64,000 nt of DNA from Pedobacter gandavensis (GTDB lineage: Bacteria; Bacteroidota; Bacteroidia; Sphingobacteriales; Sphingobacteriaceae), in contig NZ_WNXC01000001.1 of NCBI RefSeq assembly GCF_014172405.1, positions 1,116,001 to 1,180,000 of the forward strand, given 5' to 3'. Under the pieces are notes generated by a model, which saw only the letters and a list, made by a program, of their open reading frames with translations, did no database searches and was not told where the DNA came from. Below are positions 9,379-18,308 of the stretch, piece after piece. The first letter of the stretch is position 1; each line of letters begins with the position of its first letter. A program made the position numbers and the translations under genes.

Positions 9379-9791
9379 ATGATTCAATCTCTGCCGGTAT
9401 ATTTATCTATTCTGTTTGGTCTGACCACTCTAGCCACCTTAGCCTTATTTCAATGGACCATCAGTTGCTCTCCTTACAGGTTCGTACAGAAAAAAGCCGG
9501 TATCATTACGATTCTTTTAATATAGCCTGGTTTGGCATTAAGAATGGTAAAATAAGCCCTACCATACTTTTGATCTGGAATCTCATTTGTCTGGGGCTCT
9601 TGATCAACATCGTATTTCTTGCGCTTTTTTCTGCTCCTTCTCCTTTTCAAAAGTTCGCATTTGAGCAACCCAACATTGCCCTTCCTAACTTCCCTTATGT
9701 ATGGCTACCAACATTCATTGTACCCCTGGTTTTGTTTGGCCATCTGGTTTCCATCAGGCAACTCTACTATATTATCAGGAGAGGATCATGA
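9379..9791 (+). pseudogene. Broken membrane-protein gene: both ends kept, middle deleted, frameshifted
   Basis: From ATG 9379 a hydrophobic N-terminus reads MIQSLPVYLSILFGLTTLAT and continues for 48 codons to a TAG near 9523. In a different frame, starting at the same place, the sequence continues as AWFGIKNGKISPTILLIW, then LICLGLLINIVF, SAPSPFQKFAFEQPNIA and WLPTFIVPLVLFGHLV. I recall this second part as the C-terminus of a Bacteroidota membrane-protein family of roughly 210 residues. The gene thus looks like a fusion of first and last segments with about 80-100 residues lost plus a frameshift. Its last 6 bases overlap the convergent MocR gene. The family comparison is from memory. Confidence 0.6.
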
Positions 9792-11270
9792 TTCTTTTAC
9801 CGCAAGGGACAAGATATGAACTGCTTCTTCCAATTCCTGAGTACTTAGGTTTCCGAAACCCAACCTCATTGCGGTGAAGTTATCAGTTTGATATAGCAAT
9901 TCCTGAGGTAGATGAAGATTTCTCTTTAAACAGTTTTTGCTGATCCGCATCAGGTTTAACTGTGGATTCCATTTTGTCCAGACTGATAAGCCACCTGGCG
10001 GCGAGGCGAAGCTCAGTTCCTCTCCAAGTTCGTTTTTCAGGAGTTCCGTGAACACATCTCTCCTTTCCTGGTAAATTTTCACTGCTTTTTTGAGGTGCCG
10101 CTGGATTTCCTTTTCTTCCAGCAATTCTGCCAAGGCTTGTTCCATTAACATATCTCCTTGTCTGTCTACCAATCTGCGGAATTTCGCCATTTCCCGGATC
10201 AGATTTTCTGGAGCGATCAAATAACCAGACCTGAATCCTGGCGCTAATGATTTGCAGAAAGAGCCAATATATACCACCATCCCATTGGTATCTGCACTGG
10301 CCAGGGGCAGCACCGAATTTCCATTGTAGTGAAAATCGTAGTCATAATCATCTTCCAGGATGATGAAACCATGCATTTGAGCCAGTTGCAATAACTCCAC
10401 CCGTCTTTCCGCACTCAGGGTAACGGTGGTTGGATAATGGTGATGTGGCGTTAAATACAACATCCTGATTTTCTTAGTTTTGCAGAGCTCCCGGATGGCA
10501 TCCACGGAAATCCCATCTGCATCTACAGGCACAGCAATGATCTTCCCCCCAGATTGTTGAAAGCACATATTGGCCAGATAATAACTGAGGTCACCTACAA
10601 TAACCAGGTCGCCAGGCTCGATTAACATACTGGAAGCCATATAAATACTCATGTGAATCCCTCTGGTGGTTAGGATATTGTTCTTATTGATGTGTAAACC
10701 TCTGGTATTGTTGAGGTACTGCGCCAAAGTTTCTCTAAAATATTCATTTCCTTCTACGTGAGAATAGCCGAAATGTTTGTAATTGGTTTTACTCTTTAGA
10801 ATCCCTCCATACACCTTAGACAATCTTTCTAAGGGCAAAAGCCTGATGTCAGGCAAACCATCATTAAACTCCAGTCCGGCAGAAGCAGTTACCGGGAGCA
10901 CATCCAATAAAATGCTTTGCTTAAAGCGGTAACCGGTTTCAGCTGGATAGCTGGTCAAGAATTTTTCATCATAAGGTTGTAATGCGGTATTTTCCTGTGG
11001 CCCTTTATTTCTCACAAAAGTCCCTTTATTTGGCCTGATTTCCGTCCAGCCTTGGGCATCCAACTCATCATAGGCCGCAATAATGGTTTTTCGGTGGACT
11101 TCCAAATCATCTGCTAAACTTCTGGTGCCCGGCAACTGAATCCCTGGCAAAAGCACCCCTCTCTGGATGGCATTGATCATTTGATGGGCAATTTGAAGGT
11201 AAACCGGACGATCTAATAACCGATCTATACGGATTACACTTTGAAAGGGAATTTGAACCGGACTACTCAT
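9786..11270 (-). CDS. MocR/PdxR-type regulator: GntR HTH fused to aminotransferase class I
   Basis: At 494 residues it matches the family length. A GntR winged helix occupies about 20-88 (RPVYLQIAHQMINAIQRG, LPGTRSLADDLEVHRKTI, NKGTFV). A PLP-dependent aminotransferase fold follows at about 130-485, with LEDDYDYDFHY and the PLP Schiff-base lysine at about residue 340 in SFCKSLAPGFRSGY. MocR proteins sense PLP or related ligands and often control the neighbouring divergent gene. Here that is the ferritin-like gene and bioB, 58 bases away, so control of that pair is a reasonable inference. Confidence 0.9.
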   Translation of the reverse strand: MSSPVQIPFQSVIRIDRLLDRPVYLQIAHQMINAIQRGVLLPGIQLPGTRSLADDLEVHRKTIIAAYDELDAQGWTEIRPNKGTFVRNKGPQENTALQPYDEKFLTSYPAETGYRFKQSILLDVLPVTASAGLEFNDGLPDIRLLPLERLSKVYGGILKSKTNYKHFGYSHVEGNEYFRETLAQYLNNTRGLHINKNNILTTRGIHMSIYMASSMLIEPGDLVIVGDLSYYLANMCFQQSGGKIIAVPVDADGISVDAIRELCKTKKIRMLYLTPHHHYPTTVTLSAERRVELLQLAQMHGFIILEDDYDYDFHYNGNSVLPLASADTNGMVVYIGSFCKSLAPGFRSGYLIAPENLIREMAKFRRLVDRQGDMLMEQALAELLEEKEIQRHLKKAVKIYQERRDVFTELLKNELGEELSFASPPGGLSVWTKWNPQLNLMRISKNCLKRNLHLPQELLYQTDNFTAMRLGFGNLSTQELEEAVHILSLAVKES

Positions 11271-11310
11271 AAACTTAAAACTGGTACCTATTAACTATCC
11301 GGCAAGGTAA

Positions 11311-11318
11311 TACTTTTG
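11311..11318 (+). promoter_or_regulatory. Bacteroidota-type -7 box upstream of the ferritin-like gene
   Basis: TACTTTTG matches the TAnnTTTG consensus of Bacteroidota sigma-70 promoters. No clear -33 TTTG is seen at the usual spacing. It would place transcription start near 11325, only a few bases before the first ATG at 11329, which makes the second in-frame ATG at 11338 a credible start. Confidence 0.4.
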
Positions 11319-11328
11319 ACCGAAACAA

Positions 11329-11949
11329 ATGAAATCAATGGAATTAGAAGAATTGCTGCAACAGATCGTGAACAATGACGAGGTGCATGCCCGCTTTCTC
11401 AATACCCTCTCTTTACAGGAAAATATAGGGGCTAGAAAGATCTCTGCGAACGAACAGCCGGAAACATCCACTTATATGGTATTGAAGCATGCGGCCGAAG
11501 AACACCGCCATGCCTTCTATCTGAAAAAACAAATTACCCGATTAAATACGACGCCCTGCCCTACCTATGAGCCGGACTACCTGTTGGCACCATACAGCAG
11601 TAAATACTACTTAAACAAACTGGATTTACTGACCAGCCGCTACTTAAAAAACACGCTACAACTGCATGGATCTGCACTAAAATTTGCTGCATACCTATTA
11701 GTCACGTATGCGATTGAAGTCCGCGCGGATGAGATTTACCCGATTTACCAGGGTATTTTAAGCAAAAACAACAGCAAAGTCAGTGTGCGATCGATCATTT
11801 TAGAAGAGCAAGGACATTTGGAAGAGATGATTGTACAACTGAAAACCTTCTCACCTTCCTGGGAAGAACATGCGCAACAAATCATTGCCATAGAAAGCCA
11901 ATTGTATCAGGACTGGATCGCTGATCTTTCCAAAACCATATCCGCATAA
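11329..11949 (+). CDS. Ferritin-like di-iron protein next to bioB
   Basis: I do not recognise a named family, but the 206 residues show the metal ligand pattern of a ferritin-like four-helix bundle. There is a glutamate in helix 1 (E31 in LSLQENIGA) and ExxH in helix 2 (E58 to H61 in AAEEHRHAF). A third-helix glutamate follows (E130 in TYAIEVRADE), then a second ExxH in helix 4 (E160 to H163 in LEEQGHLEEM). There is no signal peptide, so it is cytoplasmic. It is followed 40 bases later by bioB on the same strand, suggesting an operon and a possible oxidative or iron role in biotin supply. ATG 11338 is an alternative start. Confidence 0.7.
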   Translation: MKSMELEELLQQIVNNDEVHARFLNTLSLQENIGARKISANEQPETSTYMVLKHAAEEHRHAFYLKKQITRLNTTPCPTYEPDYLLAPYSSKYYLNKLDLLTSRYLKNTLQLHGSALKFAAYLLVTYAIEVRADEIYPIYQGILSKNNSKVSVRSIILEEQGHLEEMIVQLKTFSPSWEEHAQQIIAIESQLYQDWIADLSKTISA

Positions 11950-11989
11950 CAGCCCTATCCTTATCGACAACCAAAGAAAAATATATCAA

Positions 11990-12976
11990 ATGAGTACTAC
12001 TTTACGAAATGACTGGACTATCCAGGAAATAGAGAACATTTACCACCAACCTTTATTGGAGCTTGTTTATCAAGCTGCCACGGTACACCGCAAATCGCAT
12101 AAAGCAAATGAAGTTCAGGTCTGCACACTGCTTTCTGTGAAAACTGGCGGATGTCCGGAAGACTGTTCCTACTGCGGTCAGGCGGCGCGTTATCATACTG
12201 GCATCACGGTAAAGGCATTGATGGATAAAGATGATGTAGTTGCCATCGCTCAAAGAGCTAAAGACGCTGGATCTTCCCGTTTTTGTATGGCTGCAGCATG
12301 GCGTGAAGTGCGTGATAACCGCGATTTCGATAAAATTATTGAAATGGTAAAAGGTGTAAATGAAATCGGACTGGAGGTTTGCTGTACTTTAGGGATGATC
12401 AATGAGGCGCAGGCAGAAAGGTTGCAGGAAGCTGGATTGTATGCTTACAACCACAACCTGGATTCATCAAAAGAATATTATGAGGAAATTATCAGCACCA
12501 GAACTTATGATGATCGTTTGAATACCTTGAACAATGTGCGTAAAGCAGGGATTTCAGTATGTTCAGGTGGTATTATTGGACTTGGAGAGACTCATGAAGA
12601 CCGGATCCGTATGCTCCATACCTTATCAAATTTAGAACAGCATCCGGAATCAGTGCCTGTTAATGCTTTAGCCAGGGTTAAAGGAACTCCGTTGGCAGAT
12701 TTGCCGAAAGTAGATACCTGGGAAATGGTGAGAATGATTGCTACTGCAAGAATTTTGATGCCTAAAGCGATGGTGAGATTGAGTGCAGGAAGAGCAGAAA
12801 TGACTACTGAAGAGCAGAGCTGGTGTTTTATGGCAGGTGCCAATTCAATTTTCACGAGTGAAAGCGAAGAGATGTTGGTGACGCCTAATCCAAAACTAGA
12901 CGATGATCGCAAGATGTTCGAATTGTTAGGATTAAAACCGATGCAGAAAGATAGAGCGACAAGCCCTACTGTTTAA
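11990..12976 (+). CDS. bioB: Biotin synthase
   Basis: This radical-SAM enzyme inserts sulfur into dethiobiotin, the last step of biotin synthesis, in the cytoplasm. The radical-SAM cluster motif C55-PED-C59-SY-C62 is intact. The conserved BioB stretches CSGGIIGLGE, PVNALARVKGTPL and MVRLSAGRAEM are present, along with FTSESEEML near the end. The length of 328 residues is normal. The other biotin genes (bioA, D, F, C or H) are not in this window, so bioB stands apart with the ferritin-like gene upstream. A strong terminator follows at 13020. Confidence 0.97.
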   Translation: MSTTLRNDWTIQEIENIYHQPLLELVYQAATVHRKSHKANEVQVCTLLSVKTGGCPEDCSYCGQAARYHTGITVKALMDKDDVVAIAQRAKDAGSSRFCMAAAWREVRDNRDFDKIIEMVKGVNEIGLEVCCTLGMINEAQAERLQEAGLYAYNHNLDSSKEYYEEIISTRTYDDRLNTLNNVRKAGISVCSGGIIGLGETHEDRIRMLHTLSNLEQHPESVPVNALARVKGTPLADLPKVDTWEMVRMIATARILMPKAMVRLSAGRAEMTTEEQSWCFMAGANSIFTSESEEMLVTPNPKLDDDRKMFELLGLKPMQKDRATSPTV

Positions 12977-13019
12977 CGATTATCCCTTGGGGGGGATAAA
13001 ATGTTCAATTACTGAACTG

Positions 13020-13056
13020 AAAGGAGATGAAGCTTTGCCCTTCTCTCCTTTTTTTA
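13020..13056 (+). terminator. Rho-independent terminator after bioB
   Basis: AAGGAGA (13021-13027) pairs with TCTCCTT (13044-13050). Inside, GAAG (13029-13032) pairs with CTTC (13040-13043) after a one-base bulge. A T run follows to 13055. A separate G-rich hairpin (TTATCCC / GGGATAA, near 12979-12999) lies just ahead but lacks a T tract. Confidence 0.8.
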
Positions 13057-13184
13057 TGCCTTGGGTATGGAAATCTAGCCGGATTTATTTCGCAATGGCG
13101 ATATTATTGGATTCAGGTCATAAGGATTGCCTAATGGACGAAAAAGAACACCCAAATTAAAAGAAGCTCCTCAATATTTCAGCA

Positions 13185-14030
13185 TCAGGAGGGCGAAGGA
13201 AAGATTCGTTGGCCTGTATGTGCTGAAAAACCAGCTGATGAAATCAGTTGCTGTCTTATTTTTTTGCTCTGTGGTGTTTTAAAAACTTGGTTTTTAAGCG
13301 GTTTCTTATGGATAATGGGTTTTACCGCCTTAACACTGAGCTCCTCTTCGTTCTCTTGAGGTTTTTCGGCAAACTCTTCCGGTTCAATGGGTTTTACATT
13401 TAAAGAACCGGCATGTACACTGTCGGAAATGGTTGATGCATCTTCATCTATAAAAGAAATATAGGCCTCCATCCTGCTTTCAGCAAGGTTTGGATCGATC
13501 GCAACCAGTTCTTCTCCTACATGTCTTCTGGATCCGCTGAGCACATAAGTGGATACCCCAGCATCAGGAAAATAAATCAATAACATGGCCCGATCGTTTC
13601 TATTTCTCCAGGGTAGGTCTCCAGGAACCTCCCATTTGAATTCTATACCGTCTGCATGTTTAGAAATCGTGGTTTTACCCGCTTTTAAGAGGCTTCCCAT
13701 GCTTAAAAGGGCTTTAGTATAATCCATGCTTATATTTGGATATTCTCCCTGCAAAGCGTTTTTTTTATTATAAGAAACGGCTTCATTGTAAAAATTCCTG
13801 TCTGTTCCGACGGTAATTAAGCGGAACCCAGACTTGATAAAGGTTAAATTTGGCCTCAGAAAGGCATTTACGACCGTCATTTCTTCACAATTGGATTTCC
13901 TTGCAGGAGTTAAGGGCTTTGTACTGTGTCCAATTGTTCTGACAATTGACTTCCCGTTTAACATATAACCGACCAGGTTACCCACACGGCCATTAAATCC
14001 TCCGAACAATCCATTATTTAACCTTCCCAT
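13185..14030 (-). CDS. DUF6266 family protein
   Basis: The N-terminus MGRLNNGLFGGFNGRVGNLV is the typical DUF6266 opening and decides the start at ATG 14030; an in-frame ATG at 14066 adds twelve atypical residues. The family motifs RKSNCEEMTVVNAFLRP, FYNEAVSYNKKNAL and MEAYISFIDEDASTISDSVHAG are present. The last 80 residues are a low-complexity, Glu/Lys/Pro-rich tail that is longer than the family norm as I remember it. There is no signal peptide. DUF6266 has no known function and is abundant, often multi-copy, in Bacteroidota. A broken relative lies at 28217. Confidence 0.8.
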   Translation of the reverse strand: MGRLNNGLFGGFNGRVGNLVGYMLNGKSIVRTIGHSTKPLTPARKSNCEEMTVVNAFLRPNLTFIKSGFRLITVGTDRNFYNEAVSYNKKNALQGEYPNISMDYTKALLSMGSLLKAGKTTISKHADGIEFKWEVPGDLPWRNRNDRAMLLIYFPDAGVSTYVLSGSRRHVGEELVAIDPNLAESRMEAYISFIDEDASTISDSVHAGSLNVKPIEPEEFAEKPQENEEELSVKAVKPIIHKKPLKNQVFKTPQSKKIRQQLISSAGFSAHTGQRIFPSPS

Positions 14031-14143
14031 GATCGCGTTTTTTAATTGATTTACAACAACTTGCATTTGTAAGATACAGGATTATCCCGAGATAAGTTCA
14101 AATTGATGATTAAATAAATTAATTATTAATACGATATAAAATC

Positions 14144-14176
14144 GTCCTTATTAGGTCTTTTTGACCTAATAAGGAC
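14144..14176. repeat. Perfect 14-bp inverted repeat hairpin
   Basis: GTCCTTATTAGGTC (14144-14157) is followed by TTTTT and then its exact reverse complement (14163-14176). It sits about 80-115 bases upstream of the DUF6266 gene. No T tract follows on the plus strand; on the minus strand GATTTTATAT follows. It could be a terminator for leftward transcription, a protein-binding palindrome or a mobile-element remnant. Confidence 0.7.
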
Positions 14177-14700
14177 CTATCAACTACCTATTTGATATCT
14201 ATTAAAGTTGAATTAGATTAAAGAGGAATTTGGAATGATCTACAAGGGAGATCGAGGGCAGCTCCTCTTCCCTGCGCTGATTTTGAAGTTGAGACCTTGT
14301 AGCTAAGGGTTCTAAAAATTGGACAAATCTGTATGTTGTACAGAATTGCTGCTGTGATTTAAATACTCTTTGGGATTTTGAAATACCTAAAGCGGTGTTC
14401 TTTATTTGTGGCAGCAATTGAGCCGTAAGTTGGGTAATATTTCTGAAATTTTGGAAAGTCTGACCTATTTCTGGGGATTCATTGGAGACCTAAACAAGAA
14501 ATCGTTGCTTTTTTTAATGAATTGGAATATTTTATTCAATATTTATCGTAAGATCAAACAACTGATCATCAAATAGATAATACATAAAATCGATCAAAAA
14601 CCGCATATCAATGTGGCTGATGCTGATAATTTTATGTTTACATAATTGTTTTTTAATATTTTTTTCTATCTTTGCAATCCCGAAACAAGGGAACATAATT
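14177..14700. other. Gene-free AT-rich stretch upstream of tRNA-Lys
   Basis: I see no credible gene here. One leftward frame is open at about 14202-14480 but lacks an ATG and any recognisable motif. The last 60 bases before the tRNA are strongly AT-rich (TTTTTTAATATTTTTTTC type) and probably contain its promoter. Confidence 0.5.
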
Positions 14701-14773
14701 GATTCCGTAGCTCAGCTGGTAGAGCATTACACTTTTAATGTAGTGGTCCTGGGTTCGAATCCCAGCGGGATCA
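14701..14773 (+). tRNA. tRNA-Lys (anticodon TTT)
   Basis: This is a 73-base cloverleaf. The acceptor stem GATTCCG pairs with CGGGATC, with one T-G wobble. The D arm contains AGCTCAGCTGGTAGAGC, the anticodon loop CTTTTAA reads TTT, and the T loop is GTTCGAATC. The discriminator base is A and CCA is not encoded. Confidence 0.97.
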
Positions 14774-14774
14774 C

Positions 14775-14802
14775 AAAAGCCTAACAGAAATGTGAGGCTT
14801 TT
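14775..14802 (+). terminator. Terminator of tRNA-Lys
   Basis: AAAAGCCT (14775-14782) and AGGCTTTT (14795-14802) form a perfect 8-bp stem with a 12-nt loop directly after the tRNA 3' end. The 3' arm ends in T4. Confidence 0.75.
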
Positions 14803-15009
14803 CTGTTTAAATGCTGTTTATTCCAGATTAATAGCGTTTTCTAAATTTAGTGATTACTTAAATACACCGTAAATCCAAAAATACTCGCTGAGTAATCTGG
14901 TGAGTCAATTGAGACTCCTCCCGACTCACCAAATAAAATCTTAATAAATTGAATAACAGAAAGTTCATTCATACTATGAATTAGTAGGTCCAAGAGCTAA
15001 ATTAGCTTC

Positions 15010-17451
15010 CTAGAATTCAAATATACAGCCAAATGAAGGTATCAGATTCCCTGATCTAGTATTTAAGATAAATGGAATTCCGTTCGAACCATTGGCTTGT
15101 AAAGGCTGCCCGTCAGTTGTTAAAAAACCGGTATTATCTTCTGTTCTTTTAAACGTATATTTTGGAAAATTGTCATTTTCATTTTTAAGAATATTTTGTA
15201 TATCTATATAAAAATTCAAAGCTGTCTTTCTAAAATTCAGGCGCTTATCCATACGAAAATCTAATTGACTGAATGATGATAACCTTTCCGTATTTAACCG
15301 GCTGTAATCTGCTATTCCTGTGCCCAATGTTAAATAGTTTTGCTGGGATGCCTGCAAATCAAATGGTGTGTAGGGCGATCCTCCCGCATACCGGTATTTC
15401 AACCCCAAATCCCAGTTGCGTTTTAATTTATAGCCCAATGTAAGTGACAATAGATGTCTGTTATCCCATGATGATGAGACCAGTTTCTGATTCAATCCAG
15501 AAAATTTACTGACCACATAGGAATAACTTGCTACATAAAAAAAATTATGAACCAGCTTTTGTTGCACAAATAGTTCCACACCATAGGTTTCCCCCTCTCC
15601 TATACTGAGTACCTGCTCACTGCCAACAGAAGCATATTCTGCGCCCTGATTAGCAAGAGAAGTCCCGTTCGCTACAGAGACCGGATAATTGCTGTACTGC
15701 TTGTAAAAAGTCTCCACAGTAAATCTCGAATCATTTCTTGGCAAAAACTGGGTACCAAGCACATAATGCGTCGATTGGATATAATCCATATTTTTATTCA
15801 GTGCTGCGCCATTATTATCTAGATAACCAAGCATGGTATAAGTAGGAATTTTGAAATAAGTCCCCACTGAAGCACTTACATCCCATTTTGAACTGAGGTG
15901 ATAGGCCAAAGACAACCTAGGAGAAAGTGTTTTTAACGGATCATTCCCAGCAACAGTAAAACTATTCAGGTCAGTACGGATACCTGCAGAAAACAATAAC
16001 TTTTCATTAAAAAGATTTTTTGACGCCTGGAAAAACGCACCATATTTCCAAAATTCCATGTCATTATTGAACCTGACTACCTTTTCCGGCACAATTACTG
16101 CCCCCTCTGAATTGGTGATTTCATTAGACACTTTATTAAACAAATCTGCTTTGTAGGCAACCAGTTGGGCCATTAATCCCGCAGACAGCTTCCAACCATT
16201 TAGGAATTTATTGATGTCAAATCTAAACTTATTTTCGGTTTCACGAGATTGAACTTTCAGACTCCTTTTACTTTCCTCTTTTAGTTCATCCTCGAATTTA
16301 TCCAGATTATTATCAAATACATTTCGGCTGAGTGTAAAATTCAAATAGCCATTTTCAATCTGATGGTTCAAGTTAAAACCAGCAGTATAGTTCCACTGAT
16401 TGATATAAGGTGTAGAACGTAGTACATATGTATTTTCCAAGGTCGACTTTTTAGTTGCTGCAAAACTAAAACGATCGATCGCACCCAGACCTATAGCCGT
16501 AAGTTTGGTTTTAGCATTAAATTTATGAGTGACCTTATATTGAAAATCATCAAAATCGGGTCTGATGGGTAAATCAATCAGTTTAAATAAAAAACTGAGA
16601 TAAGACTTCCGAGCCGAGGCTAGAAATGTAGTATTTTTCGACAATGGTCCTTCTAAAGTTAGTGCCGTTTCAGTAAAACTAACCCTGGCATTACCGGATA
16701 ATCTTTCCGAATTTCCTTCTCTTTGCCTGATCACAAAAGTCGAAGCCAAAGGATTGTCGTATCTGGAATCAAAAGCCGAAGAGCTCAGCTTTAAACTCTC
16801 AATAAAAGAAACATTAAGTATACCCTGAGCACCTCCGGAACTGCCCTGGGTTTGAAAGTGATTCAATACTGGAATCTCTATCCCATCCAGGTAATATACA
16901 TTTTCATTTGGAGCTCCGCCCCTTATGATAATATCGTTCCGTTCACCAACACCATTACTTATGCCCACTCCCGGAAGTGTCTGAACTACCTTAGAAACAT
17001 CAAAATTGCCACCCGGACTGCTTTTTATTTCTTCTGCTGTTAATTGCTGCACAGATATAGGAGTAACCATATCAGTGGCAACCGCCGACTTTCCTTTACT
17101 AAAACTGATGTTAACCTCTTTTAAATTATTCAATTGAGGCTGCAACTCAAAATTGACCAATTGCGGATTTCCACTACCCACCACTATATTGTACTTCAGC
17201 TGAGCAATATATCCAACAAGACTAGCAGAAACTTTATAGGTCCCTACCGGAACACTCATACGGAAACGGCCTGAACTATCACTCATGGTCGAAATTGATA
17301 AACCATCAACCGTAAGTGTAACTCCAGAAAGGGCTTTACCAGTGTTAATATTTTGTACAACTCCTGTCAACAATCCTCTTTGCTGGGAAAACACTGGACT
17401 AAAAGTAAACAATGCTGCTATTATTATGAAGTATCTAATTATCAATTCCAA
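15010..17451 (-). CDS. TonB-dependent receptor with carboxypeptidase-like N-domain
   Basis: The roughly 813-residue protein has a signal peptide (IIRYFIIIAALFTFSPVFSQ) and a CarboxypepD_reg-like beta-sandwich (about 25-115; GLLTGVVQNINTGKALSGVT). The plug follows at about 130-260, with KVVQTLPGVGISNGVGERND, IIRGGAPNENVYYLDGIEIP and SAFDSRYDNPLAS, and then a 22-strand type barrel. There is no ATG upstream of the signal peptide: the frame closes at a TAA, and the only usable starts are TTG codons at 17451 or 17445. The flavin reductase/SDR pair on the same strand lies about 200 bases upstream. The cargo is not predictable. Confidence 0.87.
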   Translation of the reverse strand: MELIIRYFIIIAALFTFSPVFSQQRGLLTGVVQNINTGKALSGVTLTVDGLSISTMSDSSGRFRMSVPVGTYKVSASLVGYIAQLKYNIVVGSGNPQLVNFELQPQLNNLKEVNISFSKGKSAVATDMVTPISVQQLTAEEIKSSPGGNFDVSKVVQTLPGVGISNGVGERNDIIIRGGAPNENVYYLDGIEIPVLNHFQTQGSSGGAQGILNVSFIESLKLSSSAFDSRYDNPLASTFVIRQREGNSERLSGNARVSFTETALTLEGPLSKNTTFLASARKSYLSFLFKLIDLPIRPDFDDFQYKVTHKFNAKTKLTAIGLGAIDRFSFAATKKSTLENTYVLRSTPYINQWNYTAGFNLNHQIENGYLNFTLSRNVFDNNLDKFEDELKEESKRSLKVQSRETENKFRFDINKFLNGWKLSAGLMAQLVAYKADLFNKVSNEITNSEGAVIVPEKVVRFNNDMEFWKYGAFFQASKNLFNEKLLFSAGIRTDLNSFTVAGNDPLKTLSPRLSLAYHLSSKWDVSASVGTYFKIPTYTMLGYLDNNGAALNKNMDYIQSTHYVLGTQFLPRNDSRFTVETFYKQYSNYPVSVANGTSLANQGAEYASVGSEQVLSIGEGETYGVELFVQQKLVHNFFYVASYSYVVSKFSGLNQKLVSSSWDNRHLLSLTLGYKLKRNWDLGLKYRYAGGSPYTPFDLQASQQNYLTLGTGIADYSRLNTERLSSFSQLDFRMDKRLNFRKTALNFYIDIQNILKNENDNFPKYTFKRTEDNTGFLTTDGQPLQANGSNGIPFILNTRSGNLIPSFGCIFEF

Positions 17452-17656
17452 AGTTTTTAAGGGTTACTAAAATGGCTATATAATATAAAGATTATGGGGT
17501 TATTTACCATCATTCCAATTCTTTTCTCACTTTTTACGCCAGGTAAAATACCTATTGCAAACCCTGCAGATTTTGGATGGTAAGTCTTGTTTTTTGAAAA
17601 ATTTTCTGCATGGATCAGATGAAGTTCCTGCTTTTCGATCGGCAGCTTATCACACG

Positions 17657-18307
17657 TCAAGAATTAACAGGATTATTTAATTCATGAGGCTCAACCCCTG
17701 GCTTGGCATAAGCCAAACGGCCAACAGCCTGCGGCAAAAAATAAGCATCCAAGCCGGCAACAGTCATGGTCTTTGCTTTTACATGATCAACAGTACCATC
17801 TGCTGCTATCAGATCATCATCCGCTAGAATTTGAACGATTTCTCCGATCAGAATAGTTGTACCGTTAATTTCTACATCAATAATTTCCCTTAGCTCTAAT
17901 CCGATACAAATCGTGGATTGCTTTACAAAAGGTGCTTTAAAACGATCAACATATAACTTTTGAAATCCACAAGTATCAAATTCGGATACATTAGATGGAT
18001 AATAGGCGCTGGTTTGGTGTGCCTGCATATACCATTCTGGCAATACATTATTTAATGTATACTGGCCTGTGGTTTTAATATTTGAAAGCGTACTATTCTG
18101 CTCACGTTCGGGTCTGATCACAATACCCAAAAGCGGTGGATTAGCGCCTAAGTGAAAGGCCGAACTAATCACGCATAAGTTAGTAATCCCTTCAATGCTG
18201 GCAGTTCCTAAAAGATTCAGGGATTTATAGCCAACTAAACTATTAATCAGGCTTATCCTGTACTGCTTTTCTAACTGATAGATCTCCTCACTCTTAATAT
18301 TCACCAT
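17657..18307 (-). CDS. Flavin reductase family protein (FMN-binding split barrel)
   Basis: The 216 residues follow the DIM6/NTAB flavin-reductase pattern: SLVGYKSLNLLGTASIEGIT, then SSAFHLGANPPLLGIVIRP, GQYTLNNVLPEWYMQAHQTS, and a C-terminal segment VAGLDAYFLPQAVGRLAYAKP. It would bind FMN and act with NAD(P)H in the cytoplasm as a reductase or oxygenase partner. Its ATG is one base after the SDR stop codon, so the two are almost certainly one operon and may work on the same substrate. Confidence 0.85.
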   Translation of the reverse strand: MVNIKSEEIYQLEKQYRISLINSLVGYKSLNLLGTASIEGITNLCVISSAFHLGANPPLLGIVIRPEREQNSTLSNIKTTGQYTLNNVLPEWYMQAHQTSAYYPSNVSEFDTCGFQKLYVDRFKAPFVKQSTICIGLELREIIDVEINGTTILIGEIVQILADDDLIAADGTVDHVKAKTMTVAGLDAYFLPQAVGRLAYAKPGVEPHELNNPVNS

Positions 18308-18308
18308 A

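Noticed and set aside
12979..12999. TTATCCC / GGGATAA hairpin after bioB
   Set aside because: It has no T run. The true terminator follows at 13020.
14202..14480. Leftward open frame in the gap before tRNA-Lys, rich in Gln and Ser
   Set aside because: It has no ATG start and no known motif. It could be a decayed gene, but the evidence is too thin.
14701..14773. tRNA-Lys as a phage or island integration site
   Set aside because: No integrase gene and no repeat of the tRNA 3' end was seen in the window.
17457..17660. Leftward 67-codon frame upstream of the TonB receptor
   Set aside because: It needs a TTG start, has no recognisable motif, and lies in a promoter-sized gap.
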